Source: CAYMZZ01 sp046297935
GTDB lineage: Bacteria; Bacteroidota; Bacteroidia; Chitinophagales; Chitinophagaceae
NCBI GenBank assembly: GCA_046297935.1
Contig: JBKBHA010000017.1
Span: forward strand, 1 to 64,000
Length of the DNA stretch: 64,000 nt
Direction of reading: 5' to 3'
Part shown: positions 15,557 through 24,169 of the stretch, piece after piece
Numbering within the stretch: position 1 is the first letter of the stretch
How the letters are laid out: the number at the start of each line of letters is the position of its first letter
The notes under the pieces: generated by a model
What the model was told of the DNA's origin: nothing
What the model saw: only the letters and a program-made list of their open reading frames with translations
Databases searched by the model: none
Program-made: the position numbers and the translations under genes

Positions 15557-16468
15557 TTGAGTGCAAAAATAAAAACATACCACACAGCGGAGTTTCGGGA
15601 CAAATTTCTCGACCGCAGTCCACGTGTTGACAGTTTATTCAAACAAAATTTTGAAAATTTCTTTTGCCTTAAAATTGAAGATGTAAAAAATCATACAAAA
15701 TTTCCGGTACCACCGTCCAAAGAAAATTGCCATACTATAATTTTTATTACTGCTGGTATTTACAAACACTTTGTTGGCTTTAGTAAAGTAACCGCTGTAA
15801 AAGACGAAGTTATCTGCACAGCAGCAGGACAAATTTTCTCCATAGACGAGATACCAGAAGATACGACAGGATTTACCTGTCATTTTCATCCAAACATTCT
15901 GGTTGGAAAATTCGGCAAAAATGACCTTCTCAATCAATATCAATTTCTGAAAGTTTGGGGGAAACCTCATATTCCCCTTGGAAACACAAACAGTAAGTTT
16001 GTTAATAATATTTTTAGCAGACTTCATTTCGAATACTCAGCAAATGGAATTAAAAACCTTGAGATTATTCAGGCATACTTATTCGCACTGATTGTTGAAA
16101 TTAATACCTGCTACCAATCAGAATCAAAAGAAATTTACAGCGCATCTAATATTATCGCAAAAAAATTTAAAGAGCTCCTTTTTTCGAGTAAAGCGCAACA
16201 TAAAGTGAGCGAGTATGCCGAACAACTGAATATTACCCCGAATCACTTGAACAAATGTGTAAAGGGCGCTACGGGTAAATCGCCTGCAAAATGGATAACT
16301 GAAACAGTTGTAACAGAAGCAAAATATTTGCTTTACCAGACCGACTTAACTATAAATGAAATCGCAATAGAAGTTGGACATTTTGATCAATCCTACTTTA
16401 CAAGGCTATTCAAAAAAATTGAGGGCATAACTCCGCACGAGTATAGAAAATTGATTGAAAAGTCCTAA
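15557..16468 (+). CDS. AraC-family transcriptional regulator
   Basis: A 303-residue regulator of the common Bacteroidota AraC group with a cupin-like sensor half (NCHTIIFITAGIYKHFVGFS) and a C-terminal double HTH: SEYAEQLNITPNHLNKCVKG, then VGHFDQSYFTRLFKKIEGIT. No ATG fits; TTG at 15557 is the first start after an in-frame stop at 15542-15544. A TTGACCTTTG promoter-like element follows it, ahead of the membrane-protein gene at 16565. Confidence 0.85.
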   Translation: MSAKIKTYHTAEFRDKFLDRSPRVDSLFKQNFENFFCLKIEDVKNHTKFPVPPSKENCHTIIFITAGIYKHFVGFSKVTAVKDEVICTAAGQIFSIDEIPEDTTGFTCHFHPNILVGKFGKNDLLNQYQFLKVWGKPHIPLGNTNSKFVNNIFSRLHFEYSANGIKNLEIIQAYLFALIVEINTCYQSESKEIYSASNIIAKKFKELLFSSKAQHKVSEYAEQLNITPNHLNKCVKGATGKSPAKWITETVVTEAKYLLYQTDLTINEIAIEVGHFDQSYFTRLFKKIEGITPHEYRKLIEKS

Positions 16469-16507
16469 AATCAGCGAAATTAATACTAACTCAAAAATCA
16501 GATTTCG

Positions 16508-16517
16508 TTGACCTTTG
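16508..16517 (+). promoter_or_regulatory. Putative -7 promoter element
   Basis: TTGACCTTTG is the third example in this window of the TTGAnnTTTG element also seen at 2394 and 5230. It would serve the three-gene unit beginning at 16565. Confidence 0.35.
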
Positions 16518-16564
16518 CATAGCTCGAACAGCAGGAAGCTAAATATTGGCTTCTGCACAATTAT

Positions 16565-17029
16565 ATGTACTATACACTTCTTGTTTTACATTCTGCATTC
16601 CGTTGGCTCGTACTCGCTTCTTTACTGCTTGCCATTTACAAAGCATTCGTTGGTCATTACCAAAACAGACCATTTACCAAATTGGACAATCTTATCCGAC
16701 ATTGGACGGCCACAATTGCTCATACACAACTTATCATTGGCATTATTCTTTACATCAAAAGCCCGGTCATCCAACACTTCTGGAACAATTTCAGTGAATC
16801 CATTAAAAATATAGACACAGCATTTTTCGGGCTTTATCATTTGCTGCTGATGATAACCTCCGTGGTACTTGTTACAATTGGCTCCGCATTAGCGAAACGC
16901 AAACCGAATGATCAGGAAAAATTCAAAACAATTCTATTCTGGTTTAGCCTGACATTACTAATGATCCTCATCGCCATTCCCTGGCCATTTATGCCTTGGG
17001 CCAACAGACCTTATTTTAGAACATTTTAG
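16565..17029 (+). CDS. Four-helix membrane protein, cytochrome-b-like
   Basis: A 154-residue integral membrane protein with four predicted transmembrane segments: near residues 5-27, 48-65, 88-108 and 124-143. Histidines occur in or near the first three (HSAFRW, HWTATIAHTQ, YHLLLM), which fits small proteins often labelled cytochrome b-like in Bacteroidota, but heme binding is not shown. It starts a tight unit with the DUF3817 gene (1 bp gap) and a small protein (4 bp overlap). Confidence 0.75.
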   Translation: MYYTLLVLHSAFRWLVLASLLLAIYKAFVGHYQNRPFTKLDNLIRHWTATIAHTQLIIGIILYIKSPVIQHFWNNFSESIKNIDTAFFGLYHLLLMITSVVLVTIGSALAKRKPNDQEKFKTILFWFSLTLLMILIAIPWPFMPWANRPYFRTF

Positions 17030-17030
17030 T

Positions 17031-17357
17031 ATGAAAAAGTATTTCACAACATCATTGGGGCGATTGCGACTAACCGCCATTCTAGAAGGTATCACGCTTT
17101 TATGCATGGTATTTGTTACGGTCCCTCTGCGAATATTTTATGGCGTCAATACGTTTTCGAATATTTTAGGACCAGTTCACGGTTGTCTTTTTCTACTTTT
17201 TATATTCAATACTTTACGCTTTGCCATTGAAAACGGTTGGAAATTCAGGCAAACAACCTGGAAGGTTCTAATCGCTTGTATAATCCCTTTTGGTACTTTC
17301 TACGTCGATTACAAAATATTAAAGCCACTAGAAACCGCTGAAAACACAATGCTATGA
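17031..17357 (+). CDS. DUF3817 membrane protein
   Basis: A 108-residue membrane protein of the DUF3817 family: the N-terminal GRLRLTAILEGITLLCMVFV, the conserved LGPVHGCLFLLFIFNTLRFA and a last segment ending FYVDYKILKP. Three transmembrane helices are expected. The start follows the upstream stop after one base; the end overlaps the next start (ATGA at 17354). Function of the family is unknown. Confidence 0.85.
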   Translation: MKKYFTTSLGRLRLTAILEGITLLCMVFVTVPLRIFYGVNTFSNILGPVHGCLFLLFIFNTLRFAIENGWKFRQTTWKVLIACIIPFGTFYVDYKILKPLETAENTML

Positions 17358-17566
17358 TTTATGTGTTTAAAACAACCGTAAAGACGAAAAAGGCTGTCAG
17401 GCAAATAGCACCGAAATTAAACGCCCAGTTACCAACGTGTAGATGGAACTTCGACCTTGCAGATTGCGACAATATCTTGCGAATTGACAGCAAAATTGAG
17501 GTTTCGGAAATAGCAAAGAGACTGCTTCAGGAAAATGGCTTCGACTGTGTGGAGCTTGCTGACTAA
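17354..17566 (+). CDS. Small HMA-like protein
   Basis: A 70-residue protein whose pattern resembles a heavy-metal-associated-type ferredoxin-like fold (strand IYVFKTTVKT, helix KKAVRQIAPKLNAQL, strand CRWNFDLADCDNILRIDSK, helix VSEIAKRLLQENG). The CxxC metal site is absent from its usual loop, so metal binding is doubtful. It overlaps the DUF3817 gene by 4 bp and is the third gene of that unit. Confidence 0.7.
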   Translation: MIYVFKTTVKTKKAVRQIAPKLNAQLPTCRWNFDLADCDNILRIDSKIEVSEIAKRLLQENGFDCVELAD

Positions 17567-17718
17567 TACGGACAACAAAATGGCTGCCGATAACAACATT
17601 TTGTCTTTATGGCGGGCGACGCGCTTCTTACCCATATTTGCACTAAATTCGAACTGTCTGGTTCGTGTCATGTTTAATGAGAGTAAAACCGCCACTACAC
17701 CAAGCCGACCACCGTTAG

Positions 17719-18108
17719 CTTCAACACAACAAAACTCTGCTCCTGTTTTATACTTTAGGTACTCATCTACTCTTGTATCTCTTTGGTTATAAATCGCTCC
17801 GAAATTTGAATGTTTATATTATTTGGATTTTGATATCGTTAGCCCATCTTTTTGCCTACTTTGAACTGAGGGACATTCGTGAATTACATTACGCTCGAGG
17901 ACACGCATCAACCGGCCTTCGAAATACTATAATATTGCTATTACTTTTTCAAATCCTGAGAATTGTAAGTGTAAAGACACAGAAACAAGAATTAGTTGCA
18001 CCGACAGTAAGCGGAAAGACGGACATGTTTGAGGGCAGGACAGTACCTTTAGTTGACTTTGCGCTTTTTGCGGTTTATTATGCAACGGCAATTATGTTAA
18101 ATGTATAG
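17719..18108 (+). pseudogene. Membrane-protein gene copy 1, 5'-truncated
   Basis: The frame from 17719 reads through KTLLLFYTLGTHLLLYLFGY and on to the end TDMFEGRTVPLVDFALFAVY, then TAG at 18106. It has no ATG; an in-frame TAG lies at 17716-17718, and similarity to copy 2 (20677-21172) begins only near 17728. So it keeps the central reading frame but has lost the first ~45 codons. A TTG at 17773 could start a 111-residue product with three transmembrane segments. Similarity to copy 2 extends about 50 bp past the stop. Confidence 0.65.
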
Positions 18109-18186
18109 TGAACTTCGTGAGCAGCGAAAGCATGAAATCAAATTTGGAATTTATCTTCACCGCTGTATGTTTAACCATACATAATT

Positions 18187-18756
18187 ATGAGAACGCTTTT
18201 GATCGCTTTATTGGTCTTTCTTTCAATAAACTCTCCTGCACAAGACAGTTTACGAGGCCGAGTTCTTTCCGTCATTGACAGCACGGCAATTCCTCATTTT
18301 TCAATAAGGATCAATAAAAAAAGTATAATTACAACTGACGCCGAGGGAAATTTTTGTATACCTATAAAAAATGGAAAGTTAAGGCTGGCTTCAATTTTTA
18401 GATTTCACGGCTTTGATACCACGATATTCCGAAAACCTGGCGAGCGCCTTCTTCTGTATTCGGCTAAATATTACGACTCGGCGCTAGCCCATTATGACCT
18501 TCAACATGCTACCGTTCTTCTTTTCTGTGGAGTATCAATTGCTCCAATGGCCCCGTTGAAATCAGATAAGGAATTTGAAAACAAGTACAAAGTCCGCTAC
18601 TACATTGTCGGCGACTTTTTGCCGTCCTCTGTTGCCCAGATGACCTCTTATAATTTGGTTGTAGCAGATTACCTCGACAGACGATATGGAAAAAAATGGC
18701 GATCGGAATTAAGGAGTGACGTATTAGGCATTTTCAGACCTGCCAGCAGCCAATAA
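18187..18756 (+). CDS. Secreted protein with carboxypeptidase-like regulatory domain
   Basis: A 189-residue protein. The signal peptide is MRTLLIALLVFLSINSPAQ. Next comes a beta-sandwich of the carboxypeptidase-D regulatory-like type (LRGRVLSVIDSTAIPHFSIR ... ITTDAEGNFCIPIKNGK), as is common in surface proteins of this phylum. The last ~90 residues are not recognised (YKVRYYIVGDFLPSSVAQMT). Expected in the periplasm or at the outer membrane. It stands alone, with non-coding sequence on the 3' side. Confidence 0.75.
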   Translation: MRTLLIALLVFLSINSPAQDSLRGRVLSVIDSTAIPHFSIRINKKSIITTDAEGNFCIPIKNGKLRLASIFRFHGFDTTIFRKPGERLLLYSAKYYDSALAHYDLQHATVLLFCGVSIAPMAPLKSDKEFENKYKVRYYIVGDFLPSSVAQMTSYNLVVADYLDRRYGKKWRSELRSDVLGIFRPASSQ

Positions 18757-19141
18757 TCCTTTGGCATCAGTGAGCAAGGGCGAAAAAGTAGTCAGTACTA
18801 AATCTAATTTTAACCAGCTTCGTTTCTTCCGACCAGTATTGCCGAGTAGCGTAATTGATAGGAAGGCGTTGTAACTTTATCCAGACGCGGCGTCGCCGGT
18901 CTGGACAAGTCCAGCGAAGTTTCGCCGGTCTGGGTAGGCCCTCGCTGCTTCGGCGGCTGGACTGGACAGAGGCAACAGCGGCAGGCGAAAAATAGAATTC
19001 CTGCACATAACAATGGTAGGACGTCTGGTCAGTTGTTGATTCAAGGCCGGCAAAAAATCCAAGACTCAATTCCGCCGGACAAACTGAAATACTCTATCTT
19101 TCACAGCAAGTAAAAATTTATAACCCACTTTGAAGTCACAC
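18757..19141. other. Non-coding stretch with GC-rich hairpin cluster
   Basis: No gene recognised in 385 bp. Between 18881 and 18965 there is a short GC-rich patch in AT-rich surroundings: CCAGAC...GTCTGG with inner CGGCG/CGCCG (18881-18905), then CTGGACAAGTCCAG (18901-18914), then CGAAGTTTCG. The pieces overlap, so alternative folds are possible. Open frames on the reverse strand here are short and lack protein-like composition. Confidence 0.45.
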
Positions 19142-19759
19142 ATGATAAATATAGTTTTCATTTGGTTGTTAAATGCCTCATGCAGCACGACGCCGGGCAA
19201 ACAAGACAAAATGGAGTTGGAAGATATTTCCGCCTCCGACAACTCAAATACAACCTCGCTGGTTGTTCATCCACTCGACACTACAATCATTTTAACGAGT
19301 CTTACCAGGACAAATTATACCGGACCAGCTCTAACAAATTCTCTCGCAAAGAAAATTCTCTTTTCATATTTTGAGTCAAAAGACTATTTCACCTCAGATA
19401 ATTTGGCAGATTCGGCGAACCTCACTGGCCTTGATGCTGATAAGCTTAGTGTTACCTACGACACGATTTACACTGTGGATTTAAATGGTAATGAAAGTTT
19501 GGATGCAGTAATTAGTTATTGGTTGACGCCGCGCGGTGCAAGTGGCCATTGCTGGCAACCGCACAAAGCGGTAATTTCGGACACCGATAAAGGATATCGG
19601 ATAACAAATGAAGAATTTATTCCCGAGAATTTCGCCATTGACAGTATTGTAACCAAAGATCACATTGTGACAATTTATGGCTACGAGCACGACTGCGGAG
19701 ACCATGAAGTTTTGCGAAACTTTAGGGTGAGGATAGATAGCGAATCAAATAATGACTGA
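19142..19759 (+). CDS. Putative lipoprotein of unknown function
   Basis: A 205-residue protein. The N terminus MINIVFIWLLNASC is a short export signal ending in a Cys that could be lipidated, although the lipobox is loose. The mature part has a strand-rich body with DTIYTVDLNGNESLDAVISY and later cysteines (GHCWQ, HDCGD). ATG 19142 is preferred over the TTG at 19130. I do not recognise a family. It sits among other single-gene units with no evident partner. Confidence 0.6.
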   Translation: MINIVFIWLLNASCSTTPGKQDKMELEDISASDNSNTTSLVVHPLDTTIILTSLTRTNYTGPALTNSLAKKILFSYFESKDYFTSDNLADSANLTGLDADKLSVTYDTIYTVDLNGNESLDAVISYWLTPRGASGHCWQPHKAVISDTDKGYRITNEEFIPENFAIDSIVTKDHIVTIYGYEHDCGDHEVLRNFRVRIDSESNND

Positions 19760-19830
19760 CCTAACCAGCGCGTCCAAGTTTCGTGTGCAGCATTAGTTGT
19801 ACAAGGATCGACTAATTGATATACAAGCCA

Positions 19831-20589
19831 ATGACATCCACTCCTCACATAACAATCTATCCTGAAGGCAACTTTGACTACAGTCCGTTTGGGGATTCGA
19901 TGGTCAGGGCCACGCTTATATTTTCGAAGCATCTTGGCTATAACAAATCCCTTGCCCGAAAGAGAGTCAATATTCATTTGGGTAACGAAGACCGGATTCA
20001 TACGGATGGGAGTATTAAGTCAATCTGGGTTAAAAGCAACATAGAAACAGCTACTCAAAACAGCGATCTTACCAGGATCGAAGTTTTCTTAAAAATCATT
20101 CATACTTCACTAGTGACCATTGGGAAGATGGAAGGATGGGATACAAGTTCCTTTGAAAAGGCTTATTCGCTGTCTTTGGCAGACAAAGGCAATTTTGTCT
20201 GGTACTCCAAACCCGTAGCCAACAAGAGCCGAACGCTAAAAGCAAGAATCAGAATTTCTCTTGACAAAGATGGCAAAGTTCCGATAGTTGCTGAATTTTT
20301 CGACAGTAAGTTGAATTATCAATTTGAAATATTGATTATCGATACATTTTTACATTTTGTTGACGGGCAAAACGTTTTTGAGAAACCTGTCTGGCTGGAT
20401 GATGAAAACTTTGGCTTTAAATTTCTAAACTCTCAATTATTGGTTTTCGCAAATGCAATTGCAAGAGGATCGAATATCCATGTTACGGAAAAAGACTGGA
20501 ACCGAGTACAAATAGAAGGTCGATTAAGACAACTTACCTATCGGCGATTCTCAAACGATAAAGAATTTGCGGAATGCGCAAACAAATAG
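19831..20589 (+). CDS. Hypothetical protein
   Basis: A 252-residue protein not assigned to a known family. It is soluble, mixed alpha/beta, without a signal peptide or transmembrane segment. Its composition is normal and charged, which supports a real gene. Conspicuous segments are TIYPEGNFDYSPFGDSMVRA and FFDSKLNYQFEILIIDTFLH. ATG 19831 is preferred over TTG 19816. It lies between a lipoprotein and the damaged membrane-protein copy 2. Confidence 0.6.
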   Translation: MTSTPHITIYPEGNFDYSPFGDSMVRATLIFSKHLGYNKSLARKRVNIHLGNEDRIHTDGSIKSIWVKSNIETATQNSDLTRIEVFLKIIHTSLVTIGKMEGWDTSSFEKAYSLSLADKGNFVWYSKPVANKSRTLKARIRISLDKDGKVPIVAEFFDSKLNYQFEILIIDTFLHFVDGQNVFEKPVWLDDENFGFKFLNSQLLVFANAIARGSNIHVTEKDWNRVQIEGRLRQLTYRRFSNDKEFAECANK

Positions 20590-20676
20590 ATCTGCATACA
20601 GAAGATCAGCAGCGGCCACTTGCTGAACCAACATGCCCCGAAATCGCGAATCTCTTAGTTTGATGTGACAAATTTC

Positions 20677-21172
20677 ATGCTTCAACGACTCTTTTATTTC
20701 GAAAAGCTTGCCAGGTGGGACAAAATTTCAATCGCCTTTTATTTGGCGCTTACGGCTATCTGTGGTTATTACTTTCTGTATCACAATAACTACGCTAGCA
20801 ACAAAACTCTTCTTCTGTTTTATACTTTAGGTACTCATGTATCTCTTTGGTTATAAATCGCTCCGAAATTTAAATGTTTATATTGTTTGGATTTTGATAT
20901 CGTTTGCCCATCTTTTTGCCTACCTTGAACTAAAGGACATTCCTGAATTACAATACGTTCGAGGACACGCATCCACTGGCCTTCGAAATACTATAATATT
21001 GCTATTATTATTTCAAATCCTGAGAATTGTAAGTTTAAAGACACAGAAACAAGAACTGGTTGCACCGACAATAGGCGGAAAGACGGACATGTTTGAGGGC
21101 AGGACAGTAACTTTAGTTGACTTTGCCCTTTTTGTGGTTTATTATGCAACGGCAATTATGTTAAATGTATAA
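20677..21172 (+). pseudogene. Membrane-protein gene copy 2, frameshifted
   Basis: The 5' part (ATG 20677, LQRLFYFEKLARWDKISIAF, first transmembrane segment) is intact up to TLLLFYTLGTH, where 8 bp (CTACTCTT of copy 1, after GTACTCAT) are missing. The frame then runs to a stop at 20856, while the rest of the protein continues in another frame to 21172 with an ATG at 20837. Copy 1 keeps this junction but lacks the N terminus. Restoring the 8 bp gives one protein of about 165-170 residues with four transmembrane helices. Translational coupling of two peptides is a less likely alternative. Confidence 0.65.
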
Positions 21173-21267
21173 TGGCTTCGTCTGCAACAGCGGCATAAAA
21201 ATCAAATTTGGAATACATCTTCACCATTAGTCCTTTAACAATATTCGAAAAAACTAACAAAGCCAAT

Positions 21268-21864
21268 ATGACTACAAAAATACTACACCTGGTTGTTTGC
21301 ATTTTCAATTTGACCAATGCCTTCAGCCAGGAACAACTTTGGTTAAAACAGACTAAAGTATCTGAGGCAATAGCATTTGAAAAGGAAATCAATGCAAATC
21401 CCCAATTCCTGTCGCAAAACGTTTCACTTTCAAAAAGTTTCTATCCCTTAGCAGACAAGTACCCTGTCGCAAATCCCATCATTGTACAAAGAGAACCCCT
21501 GGGCTACCTGCCGTTGTATGTAGAGTACTTTTACACTCCTCAGGATTCCATAATTCGTCTTATATCATTTGACTGGGAAAAAGATCTGTACGGCAACTTT
21601 TTCGACAAACAAAAAATATGGAAGGAAGAAGCGAAAAAATTCGGCGCCTACAACAAGGAATATGAACGAATAAAAAGCATGTTAGTAGTGCAATTGGGAG
21701 CTCCATCTGAAACTGATAGTGACGCAAAGGAAGTGAGTTCTGAAAACGGAAACTATTTTACCAGAAACACCATATGGGAAACAGAGGACCTATACGCCAA
21801 TCTGAATATGATCTTCGCTTCAATGACCTATAGGGTTCGACTAACGGTTTACTGGAAGAAATGA
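21268..21864 (+). CDS. Secreted protein of unknown function
   Basis: A 198-residue protein beginning MTTKILHLVVCIFNLTNAFS, a signal peptide cleaved before QEQLW. The mature domain is mixed, with a YPLADKYPVANPIIVQREPL region and VEYFYTPQDSIIRLISFDWE. The in-frame start at 21208 is earlier, but the ATG at 21268 begins the signal sequence. No family recognised. It is the next gene after the damaged copy 2 and may be unrelated to it. Confidence 0.6.
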   Translation: MTTKILHLVVCIFNLTNAFSQEQLWLKQTKVSEAIAFEKEINANPQFLSQNVSLSKSFYPLADKYPVANPIIVQREPLGYLPLYVEYFYTPQDSIIRLISFDWEKDLYGNFFDKQKIWKEEAKKFGAYNKEYERIKSMLVVQLGAPSETDSDAKEVSSENGNYFTRNTIWETEDLYANLNMIFASMTYRVRLTVYWKK

Positions 21865-21947
21865 TTGCAACTTAAATACAAAAGCACGCATTCCGTCGAG
21901 CAATCAGCCGAAATTAGCGCCAATTATCACAGTAAACAGCAACGTAG

Positions 21948-22688
21948 ATGGACTACCTCCAAAAAATCATTCACCATTTTGAGCTTCACTCGGTTGAGGG
22001 GATAAGAGAATGCTTTCAAAATGGCGTTGATCCAAACGCAATCCTAAAGGGGAAACCATTAGTGTATGAGCTTATCAATATGTACACTCGTGGGCCGCTT
22101 TTTAAAGAATGTATTCGGGCCTTTGTTGACCATGGGCTGGTTTTTGAAGATACGGTTTTGCTCGCCGTATTGCTGGACGACGATTCCGGGCTGGAGAAAC
22201 AATTATCGCTTGAGAAAAAGGCCATCGAAAAAAGATACTCATTCAATTGTGCATTCACGCCGCTGACTGACGCTACACTGCTGCACATTTGTGCCGAATA
22301 TAACCATATAGCCTGCGCAAAAATGCTGATACAATATGGGGCAGATATTAACGCTGGAGCCGGATTGGATGTGAATGGTTTTGGTGGACAGACTCCCATT
22401 TTTCATACTGTCAATCAGCACGCCAACAAGAGTCTGGAAATGTTGAAATTTCTGATCTCAAAGCAGGCAGATCTGCACCTGACGGTGAAAGGAATCATCT
22501 GGGGCAAGGGATACGACTGGGAAACTTTTGTACCATCCGTCAACCCGATTAGTTATGCCATGATGGGATTGCTAAGGCAGTTTCAGAGAACGGAGGCAGA
22601 TATTTATGAAATCGTTTCGCTGCTCATGAAAGCGAAGTACAATATGGACTATTTCCCGAAAAATATTCCCAACAAATACCTGAATTAA
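21948..22688 (+). CDS. Ankyrin-repeat protein
   Basis: A 246-residue soluble protein with at least two ankyrin-type units: ATLLHICAEYNHIACAKMLI followed by QYGADINAG, then GQTPIFHTVNQHANKSLEML followed by FLISKQADL. The ends carry helical segments that probably cap the stack. It would act in protein-protein contact; the partner is unknown. Its stop overlaps the stop of the convergent PH-domain gene (shared TTAA at 22685-22688), and it is the last gene of the AT-rich region. Confidence 0.78.
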   Translation: MDYLQKIIHHFELHSVEGIRECFQNGVDPNAILKGKPLVYELINMYTRGPLFKECIRAFVDHGLVFEDTVLLAVLLDDDSGLEKQLSLEKKAIEKRYSFNCAFTPLTDATLLHICAEYNHIACAKMLIQYGADINAGAGLDVNGFGGQTPIFHTVNQHANKSLEMLKFLISKQADLHLTVKGIIWGKGYDWETFVPSVNPISYAMMGLLRQFQRTEADIYEIVSLLMKAKYNMDYFPKNIPNKYLN

Positions 22689-24169
22689 GTCGCCGAATAC
22701 CGCTGTTCCATTTCTACCCTCGCCATCGCGTAATCACGAATTATCTCCGCCTCCTGTAGGGTTAAGAATGGAATCGATATCGATTGATCGGCCGTGTAAA
22801 TACGGAGGCTGGCGAGCTGATGCCGCCGCTGATAAATGCTTTGAAGCAGGGTAACGGACTGTATATTTTCCCAACGAAGTACAATATACTCGCGGCCAAA
22901 TACGCCACGGCATATTTGCAAGGCATCGGCAGCCAGGTAAAGCCGGAAGCGGCGGCGAAACAGGCTGGCGGTAAGCACAATATAGCCTGGCCATAACAGG
23001 AGCGAGAAGGCATAGTTGCCACGGAAATAGTAGAGTAGCGGAAACAAGAAAAGCAGGGGCAATAGCCCGACCAACAAAACCCGACGTAATGTGTAAGCCT
23101 CTTGTATACGCACATATTCGGACTGATTGCTAATAGCAGGATGGTAATAAGCCAGCAGGGTATCAACAAAACCAGGCTGTGTAATGGGAATGCGAATGGT
23201 CCATTTCTTTTTCATGTTTTCATCGCCAATGGCATGAAAATGCAAAAGGTAAATGGGAATACGCGAACGCAGCCAGTTGGCCTTCCAACTAATGTATTGC
23301 ACTTTGCTGAAGGGAATGATCTTTTCTTTCAGATTGATGAGTCCACTTTGAATACGAAACCCTTTCGCCGAGCGGCTGATGGCAAAGCGCCCATATTGCA
23401 GGGCAATCCGCAATACCGACAATATGATCGAAACCATCAGTATGGCCAGTGCCACCATGCCCAGCGCGGCGGCAGTACTGTTGGCCGCCAGATCGCTTAG
23501 CCAGCGTAAAAAGCCGCTAAACTGAAAATCGATGGCACGCTCCAGGTTGTCGAGAAAGGAAAAGCCAAAAGCGATGAGCAGGAAAAACGCTTCGAGGTGA
23601 TTGGCTGACAACCCCAGCCTGATCAGATCGGCCTGACCCAACTGAAACAGAGTTGGTTCCTCGTCGGTAACAGTCATTGTTGTTTCCGACAACTGTTCCG
23701 ATCCCTGATTCTGCTGACCACTGATAAACCGTCGGAATTCTTCCGCCTCCTGCTGCCGCAGGATCAGTTTCACTTCGGTCTTTTCGGTGCCGGGGGAATC
23801 CACTGCTACCTGGGCCAGGTCGAGCAACTGATGCAGCCAGTTTTCCTCTATATGCACGGCCTGTATGCGGTTCAGGGGCAGGATCAGTTGAGTTCGGACC
23901 AGAATGCCTTTGCGAACAATCAGTTCGCCACCTTCGATACTAAAGCGAAGCCGGTAAAACTCGAGGATGGAGGAAAGCAGAAAAAATACAGAAGTGGCGC
24001 CAATGGCAATTTCCCAGGGATCCACACGGGCCTGCCGGCCGGGTGAACGCAGCAACCATATCAGCAGCACCGGCCAAAGCATTCTGATCAGCTGCACAAA
24101 TGTTTTATACAACACCAGCAGCAGTGCGGTACCGGGCTGGCGTCTTGCTATTTGCCAGTTCTCAGTCAC
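22685..24169 (-). CDS. PH-domain membrane protein (YdbT-like)
   Basis: A 494-residue membrane protein with repeated bacterial PH (DUF304) domains. Segments typical of the family include RFSIEGGELIVRKGILVRTQ followed by LPLNRIQAVHIEENWL, then GLINLKEKIIPFSKVQYISW, then GVFGREYIVLRWENIQSVTL. Paired hydrophobic helices separate the domains (near residues 25-65, 190-255, 370-400). It starts with GTG and overlaps the upstream YdbS-like gene by 8 bp. In Bacillus, YdbS/YdbT act together and are linked to resistance to secreted peptides; the role here is unknown. Confidence 0.85.
   Translation of the reverse strand: MTENWQIARRQPGTALLLVLYKTFVQLIRMLWPVLLIWLLRSPGRQARVDPWEIAIGATSVFFLLSSILEFYRLRFSIEGGELIVRKGILVRTQLILPLNRIQAVHIEENWLHQLLDLAQVAVDSPGTEKTEVKLILRQQEAEEFRRFISGQQNQGSEQLSETTMTVTDEEPTLFQLGQADLIRLGLSANHLEAFFLLIAFGFSFLDNLERAIDFQFSGFLRWLSDLAANSTAAALGMVALAILMVSIILSVLRIALQYGRFAISRSAKGFRIQSGLINLKEKIIPFSKVQYISWKANWLRSRIPIYLLHFHAIGDENMKKKWTIRIPITQPGFVDTLLAYYHPAISNQSEYVRIQEAYTLRRVLLVGLLPLLFLFPLLYYFRGNYAFSLLLWPGYIVLTASLFRRRFRLYLAADALQICRGVFGREYIVLRWENIQSVTLLQSIYQRRHQLASLRIYTADQSISIPFLTLQEAEIIRDYAMARVEMEQRYSAT

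Noticed and set aside
24023..24046. Plus-strand frames inside the YdbT-like gene
   Set aside because: They are shadows of a clear minus-strand PH-domain gene.
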